Made by a program: the position numbers and the translations under genes. Shown piece after piece: positions 45,335 to 53,719 of a stretch of 64,000 nucleotides of DNA. The notes beneath the pieces are model-generated. The model was not told the DNA's origin. It was given only the letters and a program-made list of their open reading frames with translations, and made no database searches. Source of the stretch: Bacillus_BD sp963787345 (GTDB lineage Bacteria; Bacillota; Bacilli; Bacillales; Cytobacillaceae); assembly GCA_963787345.1 (NCBI GenBank), contig CAWBCW010000026.1:744001-808000 (forward strand), read 5' to 3'. Positions within the stretch are counted from its first letter, which is position 1. The number at the start of each line of letters is the position of its first letter.

Positions 45335-46271
45335 TTGGATTAAAATATTAATACTCGCCATTGTAGCAGCTGCTCTTATCGCCATTTTTCTTTTTACGGA
45401 TATAAAAGGATCTTGGGATTATGTTTTAGGGAAAAGGATGGAGAAAGTATTCGCAATGGTGTTAACAGGTGCAGCAATTGCTTTGTCAACGATAGTCTTT
45501 CAAACCATTACGAATAATAAAATTTTAACTCCAAGTATTATAGGGCTTGATCAACTGTATATGCTGATACAAACCGTTCTAGTATTTACTTTTGGGGTTA
45601 CACTCACAACCATGAGTAAAAGTATTAATTTCTTTATTTCGATCGGTTTTATGATTTTATTTGTAGGACTTCTTTACAAGATCATTTTTAAAAGAGAAGG
45701 AAATAATATTTATTTTCTTTTACTTGTAGGAATTATTTTTGGAACTCTATTTCAAAGTCTTTCAACGTTTATGCAAGTGTTGATCGATCCAAACGAATTC
45801 ATGATGATTCAAGATAAAATGTTTGCTAGCTTTAACAATATTAACGCTGATTTACTATTCATATCTGCGATTGTCATCTTACTTGTTACCTTGTACTTCC
45901 TTCCGTTTTTCAAGTATTTAGATGTAATGTCACTAGGAAAAGAACAAGCGATCAATTTAGGTGTTGATTATGATAAAATCGTTAAACGTTTGTTAGTTGT
46001 AGTAGCAATCTTGATTTCAGTTTCAACTGCACTTGTAGGGCCGATTACATTTCTTGGATTATTAGTCGTTAACGTAACTTATCAAGTATTCAAGACTTTT
46101 CATCATACGTTTTTAATCATTGGTTCAATCTTGATTGGTATTATTTCACTGGTCGGTGGTCAGTTTATTGTTGAGAGAGTATTTACTTTTTCAACGACAT
46201 TAAGTGTCATTGTTAACTTTATTGGTGGTATCTACTTTATCTATCTTTTATTGAAGCAAAGGAAAGCCTAA
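45327..46271 (+). CDS. yclO: Siderophore ABC permease YclO
   Basis: 314-residue second FecCD permease. KRMEKVFAMVLTGAAIALS, the LGVDYDKIVKRL coupling loop and GPITFLGLLVVNVTY are family motifs. ATG 45327 lies within the yclN 3' end with aggagaag before it; the frame upstream of it is just yclN shadow. The pair presumably forms a heterodimeric channel. Confidence 0.88.
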   Translation: MRNWIKILILAIVAAALIAIFLFTDIKGSWDYVLGKRMEKVFAMVLTGAAIALSTIVFQTITNNKILTPSIIGLDQLYMLIQTVLVFTFGVTLTTMSKSINFFISIGFMILFVGLLYKIIFKREGNNIYFLLLVGIIFGTLFQSLSTFMQVLIDPNEFMMIQDKMFASFNNINADLLFISAIVILLVTLYFLPFFKYLDVMSLGKEQAINLGVDYDKIVKRLLVVVAILISVSTALVGPITFLGLLVVNVTYQVFKTFHHTFLIIGSILIGIISLVGGQFIVERVFTFSTTLSVIVNFIGGIYFIYLLLKQRKA

Positions 46272-46290
46272 TAGTCGGGGGGAGAAAGAT

Positions 46291-47049
46291 ATGCTGAGTG
46301 TCAGAAATCTTACAAAACGTTTTGGAACAAAAAAAGTGGTCGATGGAGTAACAATGAAAATTCAAAAGCGAAAAATCACCTCTTTTATTGGTCCAAATGG
46401 TGCTGGGAAAAGTACGGTTCTATCGATGGTCAGTCGTCTAATTCTAGCGGATGAAGGGATTATTCATATCGACGAAAAAGAATTATCAACTTGTAAAAGC
46501 AATGAATTAGCAAAGAAGATATCCATTTTAAAACAATCTAATCATATAAATGTTCGCTTAACTGTTAGAGAGCTTGTTTCCTTTGGACGTTTTCCTTATT
46601 CACAAGGAAAACTTACAAATGAAGATTGGAAATATGTAGATGAAGCTATAAACTATATGGAACTTGAAGAAATGCAAGATAAATTCTTGGATGAATTGAG
46701 TGGTGGACAGCGTCAAAGAGCCTATATTGCGATGGTTATTGCCCAAGATACTGAATATATTCTTCTTGATGAACCATTAAACAACCTAGATATGAAGCAC
46801 TCTGTACAAATTATGAAAGTATTGCGCAGACTTGTCGATGAACTTGGAAAAACTGTTGTAATTGTTATCCATGATATTAACTTTGCATCCGTTTACTCTG
46901 ATTATATTGTCGCATTAAAAAATGGAAAAGTAGTTAAAGAAGGACCAACAGATGAGATTATGAAGCCAACTGTTTTAAAAGAGATTTATGATATGGATAT
47001 TAATATCCAGCATATTAATAATTGTAAGATTTGTGTCTACTATGCTTAG
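46291..47049 (+). CDS. yclP: Siderophore ABC ATP-binding protein YclP
   Basis: 252-residue ATPase of the FepC class. Walker A GPNGAGKST, signature LSGGQRQRAYIA, Walker B YILLDEPLNNLD and the switch VIHDINFA are intact. It lies 19 bases after yclO. A 155-base gap before yclQ includes a GAGCGCGCGCTC palindrome at 47101-47112, which may reflect processing to adjust the ratio of binding protein. Confidence 0.9.
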   Translation: MLSVRNLTKRFGTKKVVDGVTMKIQKRKITSFIGPNGAGKSTVLSMVSRLILADEGIIHIDEKELSTCKSNELAKKISILKQSNHINVRLTVRELVSFGRFPYSQGKLTNEDWKYVDEAINYMELEEMQDKFLDELSGGQRQRAYIAMVIAQDTEYILLDEPLNNLDMKHSVQIMKVLRRLVDELGKTVVIVIHDINFASVYSDYIVALKNGKVVKEGPTDEIMKPTVLKEIYDMDINIQHINNCKICVYYA

Positions 47050-47204
47050 GTTTCATTTTGTTTTTCTTTGATTGAGAAAGGTTATCATACTTGGCAATAG
47101 AGCGCGCGCTCCTTTTGTAAAGGCTGTTGTCAGTAAGAAAAATTGTTCTTTTATAAAGAAAACAATGAATATATATTAAAAATTATACTTTGAGGTGTAA
47201 ATGG

Positions 47205-48173
47205 ATGAAACAGAAATTAGCGTTTTTACTATTAGCATTATTTGTACTCGTTTTATCAGCATGTAATTCAGATTCTAATTCTGCATCAGAAGGAAATAAT
47301 AACGAATCATCATCTGATACTACTGAAACGATCAAAATTAATCATCTATTAGGTGAAACATCAGTAAAAGTGAATCCTGAAAGAGTTATTTCTTTCGACT
47401 TTGGTGCGCTAGATACATTAGATGCATTAGGAATTGATGTTGTTGGTGTACCTAAAGAAGGTACTATCCCTAGCTATCTTGATAAATATGCAAGTGATGA
47501 ATACGCAAGTGTAGGATCTTTAAAAGAACCCGATTTTGAAAAAATTAACGAGCTTCAACCTGATTTAATCATCATCTCAGCAAGACAAGTTGAATTATAT
47601 GAGGAATTCCAAGAACTTGCACCAACAATTTACTTAGGTATTGATGAAACAAACTATGTGCAATCATTCAAAGAAAATTCAGAAATAATTGGACAAATAT
47701 TCAATAAAGAAGCCGAAGTAGAAGAAGAATTAGCTAAAGTGGAAGCAAGTATTAAAGCTTTAAATGAAAAAACAGCTAGTCTTGATAAAAACGCATTAGT
47801 TGTTTTAGCAAATGAAGGAACTGTAAGTGCATATGGTCCATCATCACGATTTGGTTTAATCCATGATGTATTTGGTATTAAGCCGGTTGATGAAAATATT
47901 GAAGTATCCAGACATGGGATGAGCATAGACTTTGATTACATTTTCAAACAAAATCCAGATTACTTATTTGTAGTGGATCGTGGTGCAGTTGTAACAACAG
48001 GTGAGGGTGGAAATTCTGCCAAAGAAGTCATCGAAAATGACATTATTAAAGAAACAAAAGCCTATAAAGAAGGAAATATCGTATATCTCGATCCAAACTA
48101 TTGGTATATTTCTGGTGGCGGATTGGTTTCTGTAGCTGAAATGGTGAAGAGTATTGATGAGGCATTACAATAA
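47205..48173 (+). CDS. yclQ: Siderophore-binding lipoprotein YclQ
   Basis: 322-residue class III substrate-binding lipoprotein. Signal peptide with lipobox VLSAC (about Cys20), a serine/asparagine-rich tether, then PERVISFDFGALDTLDALG and the C-terminal NYWYISGGGLVSVAEM. ATG 47205 sits behind gaggtg; an upstream in-frame codon at 47190 lacks a site. It captures petrobactin-like catecholate siderophore in homologues. Confidence 0.9.
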   Translation: MKQKLAFLLLALFVLVLSACNSDSNSASEGNNNESSSDTTETIKINHLLGETSVKVNPERVISFDFGALDTLDALGIDVVGVPKEGTIPSYLDKYASDEYASVGSLKEPDFEKINELQPDLIIISARQVELYEEFQELAPTIYLGIDETNYVQSFKENSEIIGQIFNKEAEVEEELAKVEASIKALNEKTASLDKNALVVLANEGTVSAYGPSSRFGLIHDVFGIKPVDENIEVSRHGMSIDFDYIFKQNPDYLFVVDRGAVVTTGEGGNSAKEVIENDIIKETKAYKEGNIVYLDPNYWYISGGGLVSVAEMVKSIDEALQ

Positions 48174-48197
48174 AAAAGGAAAGAAAAGGGATCATAC

Positions 48198-48270
48198 ATG
48201 ATGAATGAACCCCTTCTTCAAGAAAATAAATTAAACTGGAGAATGAGTGTTACAGCACTCATTCTTATTA
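48198..48270 (+). terminator. yclNOPQ terminator with a 26-codon frame over it
   Basis: AGAATGAGTG (48241-48250) and CACTCATTCT pair around TTACAG, followed by TATTATA. A short frame from ATG 48198 (MMNEPLLQENKLNW, ending in a hydrophobic run at TGA 48278) reads through it; this may be the stump of a lost membrane gene. The terminator is the safer call. Confidence 0.6.
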
Positions 48271-48330
48271 TATGTTGAAAGGAAAGTCTTTTCAAGCGAA
48301 CCCTTTTACGTGTACCTTTAATAAAAAATT

Positions 48331-48378
48331 GAAAGGCGTCAGATCCATTTATGATTGGATTCGACGCCTTTTAATTTT
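48331..48378 (-). terminator. Terminator of queT
   Basis: On the minus strand AAAAGGCGTC and GACGCCTTT pair, the inner GAATCCA/TGGATC extends the stem, and CAATTTTTT follows. Confidence 0.8.
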
Positions 48379-48902
48379 TATGCCGGCTTTTGATTTCTTA
48401 TTGTAAAATTAGAAGGTTCGATGACCTTATTAAAGTGTACACGTTTATTTACAAAATACATAATTGGCGCACCAATTGCCATGACGACTAATTCTCCTGC
48501 TGCAGTCGTTAGCCATGTGAATAAAAATGGGAAACCTAAGGCAAGTTTTAGTTCAAAGGCGATAATAAACATCGTGAAGGTGAAAACGATTGTATTAAAG
48601 AACATTCTCTTCCAAATTCCTCTTATATATTTCGTAGAAAAAATCGTAATCATTAAGGCGATTATTGATTGCCCGACTCCAAATACGAGGTCGTATGGAA
48701 CCATTGGAGAAAAGAACAGGTTGGCTAAAAGTACACCGAGAACAATCCCATAAAGATACTTTTTGTTGAAGACAATAAGATGATTGAACATCTCTGAAAT
48801 ACGAAACTGTACATTTGTAAACCCAAATGGTTGGAATATAAATGTAACTGCAATGTACAGAGCAGCCACAACCCCATTTACCGCAAGCGTTCTAATATTC
48901 AT
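48378..48902 (-). CDS. queT: Queuosine precursor transporter QueT
   Basis: 174-residue ECF S-component with about five to six membrane spans. The QueT signature is in FGFTNVQFRISEMFNHLIVFNKKY, read over residues 26-49, and LLANLFFSPMVPYDLVFGVGQS. It imports a queuosine/preQ1 precursor together with the shared ECF energising module. The preQ1-I riboswitch directly upstream confirms the substrate link. Confidence 0.95.
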   Translation of the reverse strand: MNIRTLAVNGVVAALYIAVTFIFQPFGFTNVQFRISEMFNHLIVFNKKYLYGIVLGVLLANLFFSPMVPYDLVFGVGQSIIALMITIFSTKYIRGIWKRMFFNTIVFTFTMFIIAFELKLALGFPFLFTWLTTAAGELVVMAIGAPIMYFVNKRVHFNKVIEPSNFTIRNQKPA

Positions 48903-48911
48903 TTTACCTCT

Positions 48912-48974
48912 CTCCTTAGTTTTTTATCGTGGGATGGTTTCGAACCACGTCTTTCATCAAACTATAATATTATA
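48912..48974 (-). promoter_or_regulatory. preQ1-I riboswitch and -10 of queT
   Basis: Reading the minus strand, CGTGG pairs with CCACG around a loop TTCGAAACCATC, then the hallmark A-rich tail ATAAAAAACTAAGGAG ends in the ribosome site itself. A TATAAT (48969-48974) lies just upstream as the -10. In the preQ1-bound pseudoknot the tail pairs with the loop and hides AAGGAG, so translation is turned off when preQ1 is plentiful. Confidence 0.92.
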
Positions 48975-49029
48975 CTATGAACTTTAGGGAATATCATAAT
49001 AAATTAATTGGAAATTTATATAATAAAGT

Positions 49030-49257
49030 TAACTTCTTTCAGCACATGTTTTTATGTACCGAAAGCTTGCGACAGGTACAAAAGTGTTCCACTTCTATAG
49101 ATGGCTAGATAAATACAAGTCTTTATCAATTCAGTGGAGGATTTAATCCTGCAGAATGAAGTTAAAGTCTCCGGCGAGTCTTTAGGTTTTTTTATGGAAG
49201 TTTCTCGAGCGGGCTCAGAGATTCGATCCGGATGCAAATACGACAGGAGAATTTGAT
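49030..49257 (+). repeat. Dispersed structured repeat, copy D (full length)
   Basis: Full-length copy. It starts TAACTTCTTTCAGC, then TTATGTACC/GGTACAAA hairpin (49051-49082), degenerate CCACTTCTATAGATGG hairpin, AGAATGAAGTTAAAG closing back to the start, CTCCGGCGAG core, arm TCTCGAGC/GCTCAGAGA, and ends AATTTGAT. It finishes 12 bases before the promoter of the Mn riboswitch. Confidence 0.8.
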
Positions 49258-49269
49258 TGTGACTTTTTC

Positions 49270-49298
49270 TTGACATATTCTATTAAACTCTTTATTAT
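49270..49298 (+). promoter_or_regulatory. Promoter of the Mn riboswitch-terC unit
   Basis: Perfect TTGACA at 49270-49275, 17-base spacer and TATTAT at 49293-49298; the transcript would start near 49305, just upstream of the aptamer. Confidence 0.78.
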
Positions 49299-49324
49299 TA
49301 ATCTTATCAGAATAAGAATAGAGC

Positions 49325-49440
49325 ATAACCCAAAGGGGAGTAGCTTTTACAGCAAAGTCGTCATTACGGAGAATTTCTCCCGGCTTTGTTGGCAACCGTA
49401 GCGTTGTTAGCAAGACCTTTACCAATATTGGTAAGGTCTG
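49325..49440 (+). promoter_or_regulatory. yybP-ykoY (Mn2+) riboswitch
   Basis: The aptamer shows CCAAAGGGGAGTAGC at 49330-49344, the first arm CAGCAAAGTCGTCATTACGG, and the second arm CCGGCTTTGTTGGCAACCG, with P1 closing through CAAGACCTTT at 49411-49420. These are the conserved internal loops of the yybP-ykoY class. GGTAAGGTCT (49430-49439) can pair either with the P1 3' strand or with GACCTTTACC of the downstream terminator. Mn-bound P1 would free it to act as antiterminator, so this should be an ON switch. Confidence 0.92.
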
Positions 49441-49457
49441 TCATATTATCGTGAATC

Positions 49458-49492
49458 AGACCTTTACCAGTTGGTAAAGGTCTTTATTTTTG
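49458..49492 (+). terminator. Riboswitch-controlled terminator
   Basis: AGACCTTTACC and GGTAAAGGTCT pair around AGTT, followed by TTATTTTTG. Its left arm repeats the P1 3' strand, as needed for mutually exclusive pairing. Confidence 0.88.
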
Positions 49493-49567
49493 TTATAGTG
49501 AGGAGGCTTGGACAAAGGAAAAACCTCTATTTAATGAAACGGAAACTATTAGAATAGGATATTTATT

Positions 49568-49697
49568 TAACTTCATTCAGGGGGGCCCCTGAATGAAGTT
49601 AAGCCTCCGGCGAATGCCTCGGAATTTTTAATGGTATTTTATCGAGCGAGCAAGCTCGATAAAAATCCGGGTGAAAATTAGGCGGAGCGAATTTGAT
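49568..49697 (+). repeat. Dispersed structured repeat, copy E (5' interior deleted)
   Basis: The 5' domain is reduced to a perfect palindrome CTTCATTCAGGGG/CCCCTGAATGAAG, i.e. the closing helix without its inner hairpins. The rest is typical: TTAAGCCTCCGGCGAATGCC, long arm TTTTATCGAGC/GCTCGATAAAA, AATCCGGG, and GCGGAGCGAATTTGAT. It lies between the riboswitch terminator and the terC ribosome site, inside the terC leader. Confidence 0.82.
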
Positions 49698-49722
49698 ATT
49701 TTTTTAACCTAAGGAGGATACT

Positions 49723-50526
49723 ATGGAGTTATCATTATTAATGGAATATGGCTGGGTCTTATTAATTCTTATCGTATTAGAAGGATTGCTAGCTACAGAC
49801 AATGCGTTAGTACTAGCGATTATGGTTAAACATCTTCCTGAGGAACAACGTAAAAGAGCTTTATTTTATGGGTTAGCGGGAGCCTTTATTTTCCGATTCG
49901 GATCTTTATTTGTTATTTCGTTTCTTGTTGATATCTGGCAAATTCAAGCGATCGGTGCCCTTTATCTTCTGTTCATGTGCTTTAATAGTCTATTCAAGCG
50001 GTTTGCAAAATCAAAATCAAGTGAAGATGATGAGAATGAAGCCAAGCCTAAAAAGCAAAGTGGTTTTTGGATGACTGTATTGAAGGTAGAAATCGCTGAT
50101 ATTGCATTTGCTGTTGATTCGATTTTAGCTGCAGTTGCATTAGCTGTTACTCTCCCTATTATTCCAAATGTAGGTGAAATTGGCGGTATGCATGCTGGAC
50201 ACTTCGTTGTTATTTTTGCGGGTGGATTTATTGGTTTAGTTATTATGCGTTTTGCGGCAAACTTATTCGTGAAACTACTTCAAAGAAAACCAGGCCTAGA
50301 AACAGCTGCCTTTTTAATTGTAGGATGGGTTGGGGTAAAGTTAGCAGTTTTAACATTAGGACATCAAGAAGTAGGAATCATTCCAGAATCATTCGTACAT
50401 TCAACAACATGGAGTATTATTTTCTACGGTGTACTCGTTTCCCTTGCTTTAGGTGGCTGGTTCTTATCGAAAGATGAAAAACAAGCTGAAGTGGGTTCAG
50501 AGCCTGTTGAAAATATGAATGCTTAA
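49723..50526 (+). CDS. TerC-family membrane protein (YkoY-like Mn exporter)
   Basis: 267-residue integral membrane protein with about seven to eight spans. TerC hallmarks are ILEGLLATDNALVLAIMVKHLP (residues 18-39 region) and EIADIAFAVDSILAAVA, whose acidic residues lie in membrane and suit metal binding. YkoY/MeeF-type TerC proteins load exported enzymes with Mn2+, and control by a yybP-ykoY riboswitch supports Mn. Ribosome site aaggagg. An acidic/basic cytosolic loop (KSSEDDENEAKPKKQ) lies at about 95-110. Confidence 0.93.
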   Translation: MELSLLMEYGWVLLILIVLEGLLATDNALVLAIMVKHLPEEQRKRALFYGLAGAFIFRFGSLFVISFLVDIWQIQAIGALYLLFMCFNSLFKRFAKSKSSEDDENEAKPKKQSGFWMTVLKVEIADIAFAVDSILAAVALAVTLPIIPNVGEIGGMHAGHFVVIFAGGFIGLVIMRFAANLFVKLLQRKPGLETAAFLIVGWVGVKLAVLTLGHQEVGIIPESFVHSTTWSIIFYGVLVSLALGGWFLSKDEKQAEVGSEPVENMNA

Positions 50527-50552
50527 TTTATATGCTTAATTTTTATTGAAAA

Positions 50553-50590
50553 GAGGAAATCGGCAAAATGCTGATTTCCTTTCTTTTATT
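50553..50590 (+). terminator. Terminator of the TerC-family gene
   Basis: GGAAATCGGC and GCTGATTTCC pair around AAAAT and are followed by a T-rich stretch. Confidence 0.82.
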
Positions 50591-50651
50591 TGGAAAAGTA
50601 TTTATTAAAAGAATAGTGAAAAGCCTGTACATCTTATACTCGACTAACATA

Positions 50652-50738
50652 TATAGTAGTATGGACAACTTAAGGTTGTCTGTTTCCTAAACCTATCCTC
50701 CAATTTTGGCCATATCACTTGGATATGGCTCTTTTTTT
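50652..50738 (+). ncRNA. Candidate short transcript between terC and tupC
   Basis: TATAGT at 50652-50657 is followed by GACAAC/GTTGTC hairpin, a single-stranded CTAAACCTATCCTCC segment, and a strong terminator GGCCATATC/GGATATGGC plus seven T residues (50708-50738). It has no frame or ribosome site and a good terminator of its own after terC's terminator, so a small RNA of about 75 bases is possible. The -35 is weak. Confidence 0.3.
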
Positions 50739-50775
50739 GTGGAATTATCATTCATACTTTTATGAGTAGAGACGG

Positions 50776-51513
50776 TTAGGATGGCAATAAGGATTTCCAT
50801 TCATTAATAAATGGACTCGCTGCCTTGTTTGGGTTTTGGATAACTTCTTTTGTCATTCCGCTTTGCTGGACTTCACCACTCATTAAAATAAACAATTGAT
50901 CCGTTAATGACTGCATTTCAAGTAAATCATGACTAACAAAAATCGCGGTTGTTCCAGTTGAAGATAAAATCGATTTAAATTCATGAATTAATTTCATTTT
51001 TGTTGGGAAATCCAATGCTGAAAAAGGTTCATCTAGACAAAGTAATTGGGGTTCCAGAATCATTGCTCTGGCTAAATTAACGCGCTGTGCTTCTCCTCCT
51101 GAAAGCTGATAGGCATGCTTATCGGCTAAATCAGGAATATTGAAGGTTTCAAGCCAATGATATACCTTTTCGTTTATCCCATGCCGAGGAACCTTTCTAA
51201 TTTTCAATCCAAGGGCAATATTATTAAATACGGATGTATTAAGCAAAAGTGATTGTTGTAAGGCAATCGCAACTTTCCGTCTTTGCTCGAGAGTAACTTT
51301 ATTTGTTAATATTCGTTCACCGTTGAAATATAAATCACCTTTTGAAGGAGCGTCTAATAGTGCGAGGATTTTCAATAACGTACTTTTCCCTGCGCCGTTT
51401 GGTCCCATAATTCCATACGTGATTCCTTTTTCAATGGTAAGATGGGGAATCGTAAGGATTTTCTTGCCTGGAACATGATATTCCATCCCTTCTAATCGAA
51501 TAAAGTCTGTCAT
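50776..51513 (-). CDS. tupC: Tungstate ABC transporter ATP-binding protein
   Basis: 245-residue ATPase with Walker A GPNGAGKST, signature LSGGEAQRVNLARA, Walker B LLCLDEPFSALD and switch VSHDLLEM. Its position after a TupB permease and TupA binding protein assigns it to tungstate uptake. The start overlaps the tupB stop by four bases. Confidence 0.88.
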   Translation of the reverse strand: MTDFIRLEGMEYHVPGKKILTIPHLTIEKGITYGIMGPNGAGKSTLLKILALLDAPSKGDLYFNGERILTNKVTLEQRRKVAIALQQSLLLNTSVFNNIALGLKIRKVPRHGINEKVYHWLETFNIPDLADKHAYQLSGGEAQRVNLARAMILEPQLLCLDEPFSALDFPTKMKLIHEFKSILSSTGTTAIFVSHDLLEMQSLTDQLFILMSGEVQQSGMTKEVIQNPNKAASPFINEWKSLLPS

Positions 51514-52217
51514 GATAAATCTCTCCTTTGCTGCAGGGCTGTCAACCAGAAAGTGATGAGAAAGGCCAGGGCCATTAAGATGAAGGAAAGTGCAATGGCA
51601 ACATCAAAATTTCCTTTTGATACTTCCATCATGATTGAAGTCGTTAAAATCCTCGTTTCACCTAAAATATTGCCTCCGACCATCATCGCTGCTCCCACTT
51701 CTGCAATAACACGGCCAAAACCAGCTATAATTGCCGCTAAAATAGCAACCTTCATTTCCTTTAATAAAATCCATAATATCTGGATTTTTGTTGCGCCTAA
51801 AGCTTTAATCTGTAGCAGCATCCTATCGTCTATCTGCTGAAAGGAAGAGCTCGTTAAACCGATGATAATGGGGAAGGAAACGAGAATTTGGGCCATAATG
51901 ATTGCTGTTGGAGTATATAAAAGTGAAAGGTCACCTAGTGGACCTGAACGCCAGAGTAAAATAGTTATCGTTAAGCCCGCAATAACAGGGGGAAGCCCCA
52001 TGCCGATATTGATCAAAATAAGGAGAAGTCTTCGACCGGGAAATCGTGTTAATCCAAATAGGATACCTAAAGGAATTCCGAAAATTGTACTAATAAGGAT
52101 AGCGGTAAAAGAGACCCTTAAAGTAAGGAAGGAAATCTCAAAAATCCCTGGATCTCCTGATGTAATTAATTCGATAGCTTTTATTAATCCTTCCCAAATC
52201 AGATCCATACTTATCAC
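51510..52217 (-). CDS. tupB: Tungstate ABC transporter permease
   Basis: 235-residue permease with about five spans. GLTRFPGRRLLL and GMGLPPVIAGL at the front and the EAA loop IKALGATKIQILWILLKEMK are typical of TupB. It pairs with TupC and with TupA encoded upstream. The tupA-tupB gap contains a weak hairpin (52256-52283) that might act as a partial terminator. Confidence 0.9.
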   Translation of the reverse strand: MISMDLIWEGLIKAIELITSGDPGIFEISFLTLRVSFTAILISTIFGIPLGILFGLTRFPGRRLLLILINIGMGLPPVIAGLTITILLWRSGPLGDLSLLYTPTAIIMAQILVSFPIIIGLTSSSFQQIDDRMLLQIKALGATKIQILWILLKEMKVAILAAIIAGFGRVIAEVGAAMMVGGNILGETRILTTSIMMEVSKGNFDVAIALSFILMALAFLITFWLTALQQRRDLS

Positions 52218-52308
52218 CCTTTATGACTATTACAGTTTTTCGCATTAAAAAATAAGGCCGAGAGAACAACCTCCCAGCCATCAACATTCCATTTAAAAAT
52301 AGGTTTTG

Positions 52309-53193
52309 TTATTCTTCAGTATCTGGGAAGAATAAAGGCTCGCCATATTCTTCAACACCAAATCCTTCAATTACTTTCAACGTATCTTCATTTACCATGA
52401 AGTCAACGAATGCTTCTCCCGCTTCAGCATTTACTTTGTCATGTTTTTCAGGGTTTACTTGCATGACGTGGTAAATGTTTAATAATTCATCGTCACCTTC
52501 AACAACAATGTCAAGAAATTCTAAATTATCTTTTTGGGCTAACCACGTAGCTCTATCTGTTAATACGTAACCATTTTTTTCATTGCCAATTTGTAAGGTC
52601 TTGCCCATCCCTTGGCCTACTTCAGTATAAGCTGAATTATCTGTAGGAGTTAATTCGAGGGCATTCCAAATTCCCAGCTCTTTTTTATGTGTGCCAGAAT
52701 CATCACCGCGAGAAACGAAAACAGCGTTTTCATTTAAGATTTTTTCGAAAGCTTCTGTTACTGGTAAACCTTTAACACCTGCTGGATCTTCTTTTGGTCC
52801 AACGATAATGTAGTCATTGTACATGACTTTTTTACGATTGACGGCATCTCCGCTCGTAACGATCTCTTCCTCAGCTGCTGGAGAGTGAACAAGAAGGGCG
52901 TCGGCTTCACCTTTTGTCCCCATTTCTAATGCTTGTCCCGTTCCAACAGCAATGGTTTTAACGTTAACGTCTGTTTGCTCTTCAAACATTGGAATTAATA
53001 CGTCTAACAAACCGCTGTCTTGAGTACTTGTAGTCGTTGCTAAAATTATATCACCTGATGCATTTGTTCCTGTTTGTTGTTCAGTATTACCTTCATTTTG
53101 CTTTTCTTCTGTATTAATTGAATTTCCACAAGCGCCTAAAAATAATAGTAAAACAGTTAGAACACTTGTTAATAGTAAGCGGTTCCATTTCAT
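52309..53193 (-). CDS. tupA: Tungstate-binding lipoprotein
   Basis: 294-residue binding lipoprotein. Signal peptide with lipobox FLGAC (about Cys22), a Q/N/T/E-rich tether, then the TupA hallmark ATTTSTQDSGLLDVL, whose Thr/Ser contact the oxyanion, and GDDSGTHKKELG. The TTTST motif distinguishes TupA (tungstate) from ModA. Start at 53193 with aaggagag upstream. A decayed HTH regulator lies directly before it on the same strand. Confidence 0.93.
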   Translation of the reverse strand: MKWNRLLLTSVLTVLLLFLGACGNSINTEEKQNEGNTEQQTGTNASGDIILATTTSTQDSGLLDVLIPMFEEQTDVNVKTIAVGTGQALEMGTKGEADALLVHSPAAEEEIVTSGDAVNRKKVMYNDYIIVGPKEDPAGVKGLPVTEAFEKILNENAVFVSRGDDSGTHKKELGIWNALELTPTDNSAYTEVGQGMGKTLQIGNEKNGYVLTDRATWLAQKDNLEFLDIVVEGDDELLNIYHVMQVNPEKHDKVNAEAGEAFVDFMVNEDTLKVIEGFGVEEYGEPLFFPDTEE

Positions 53194-53225
53194 AAGATAT
53201 ATACTCTCCTTACATATGTATTAGT

Positions 53226-53505
53226 TTATCGGTATTCATCCACCATTTTTTCAAATAGGGAAACATCGTAGCCTGCTTTATTTTCTAAACTCTCTTTAAA
53301 TGAGGTATATTCAAGCAGGTCTATTAACTTTTGTAATGTCACCTTATTTCGCTCTGTGAAACGAAAGACAAGATCAAATTGTTCCTTCATTATTTTATTG
53401 TCGACTTTAAATGCTCGTAAGTCCCCCGCTTAATCATTTCACATACCGTATGTTTTGAGATTTTAAACATCTAGGAAACATCATCTGTGTATAGTTTTCG
53501 TTCAT
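53226..53505 (-). pseudogene. Decayed excisionase/MerR-type HTH regulator upstream of tupA
   Basis: Minus-strand pieces: LYTDDVS, an in-frame TAG, then MFKISKHTVCEMIKRG, a frameshift at a G-run near 53428, then GDLRAFKVDNKIMKEQFDL and a helical end to TAA at 53226-53228. The start ATG 53505 also needs one more A to stay in frame. Together they give a 90-residue excisionase-like HTH with a C-terminal extension. In intact relatives such a gene precedes molybdate/tungstate binding proteins as a regulator. Three lesions make real decay likely. Confidence 0.7.
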
Positions 53506-53719
53506 CAGAATGCCTCTATCGATTTTGTTGTAGTTTTACACGCTCTTATTAAAAAATTGATTACATAATATATATTATTTTACATGATTAGAGGTGGTTT
53601 TTGTTGGGCTTCATTAAGTTTTGTTTAGGTTAAATTTAAAGTTTAACAAAAAGTTCACATATTGTTGAAGTAAATTCAAAGTCATAAAGAGTTAATTTTT
53701 CTCAATTTAAATGAATAAG

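Noticed and set aside
47101..47112. GAGCGCGCGCTC palindrome between yclP and yclQ as an operator
   Set aside because: A single GC palindrome without promoter context; noted only as a possible processing hairpin.
48421..48987. Plus-strand frames opposite queT
   Set aside because: Antisense to QueT and its preQ1 riboswitch; no start signals.
51553..52248. Two plus-strand open frames opposite tupB
   Set aside because: They are shadows of the TupB coding sequence; no promoter, ribosome site or family resemblance.
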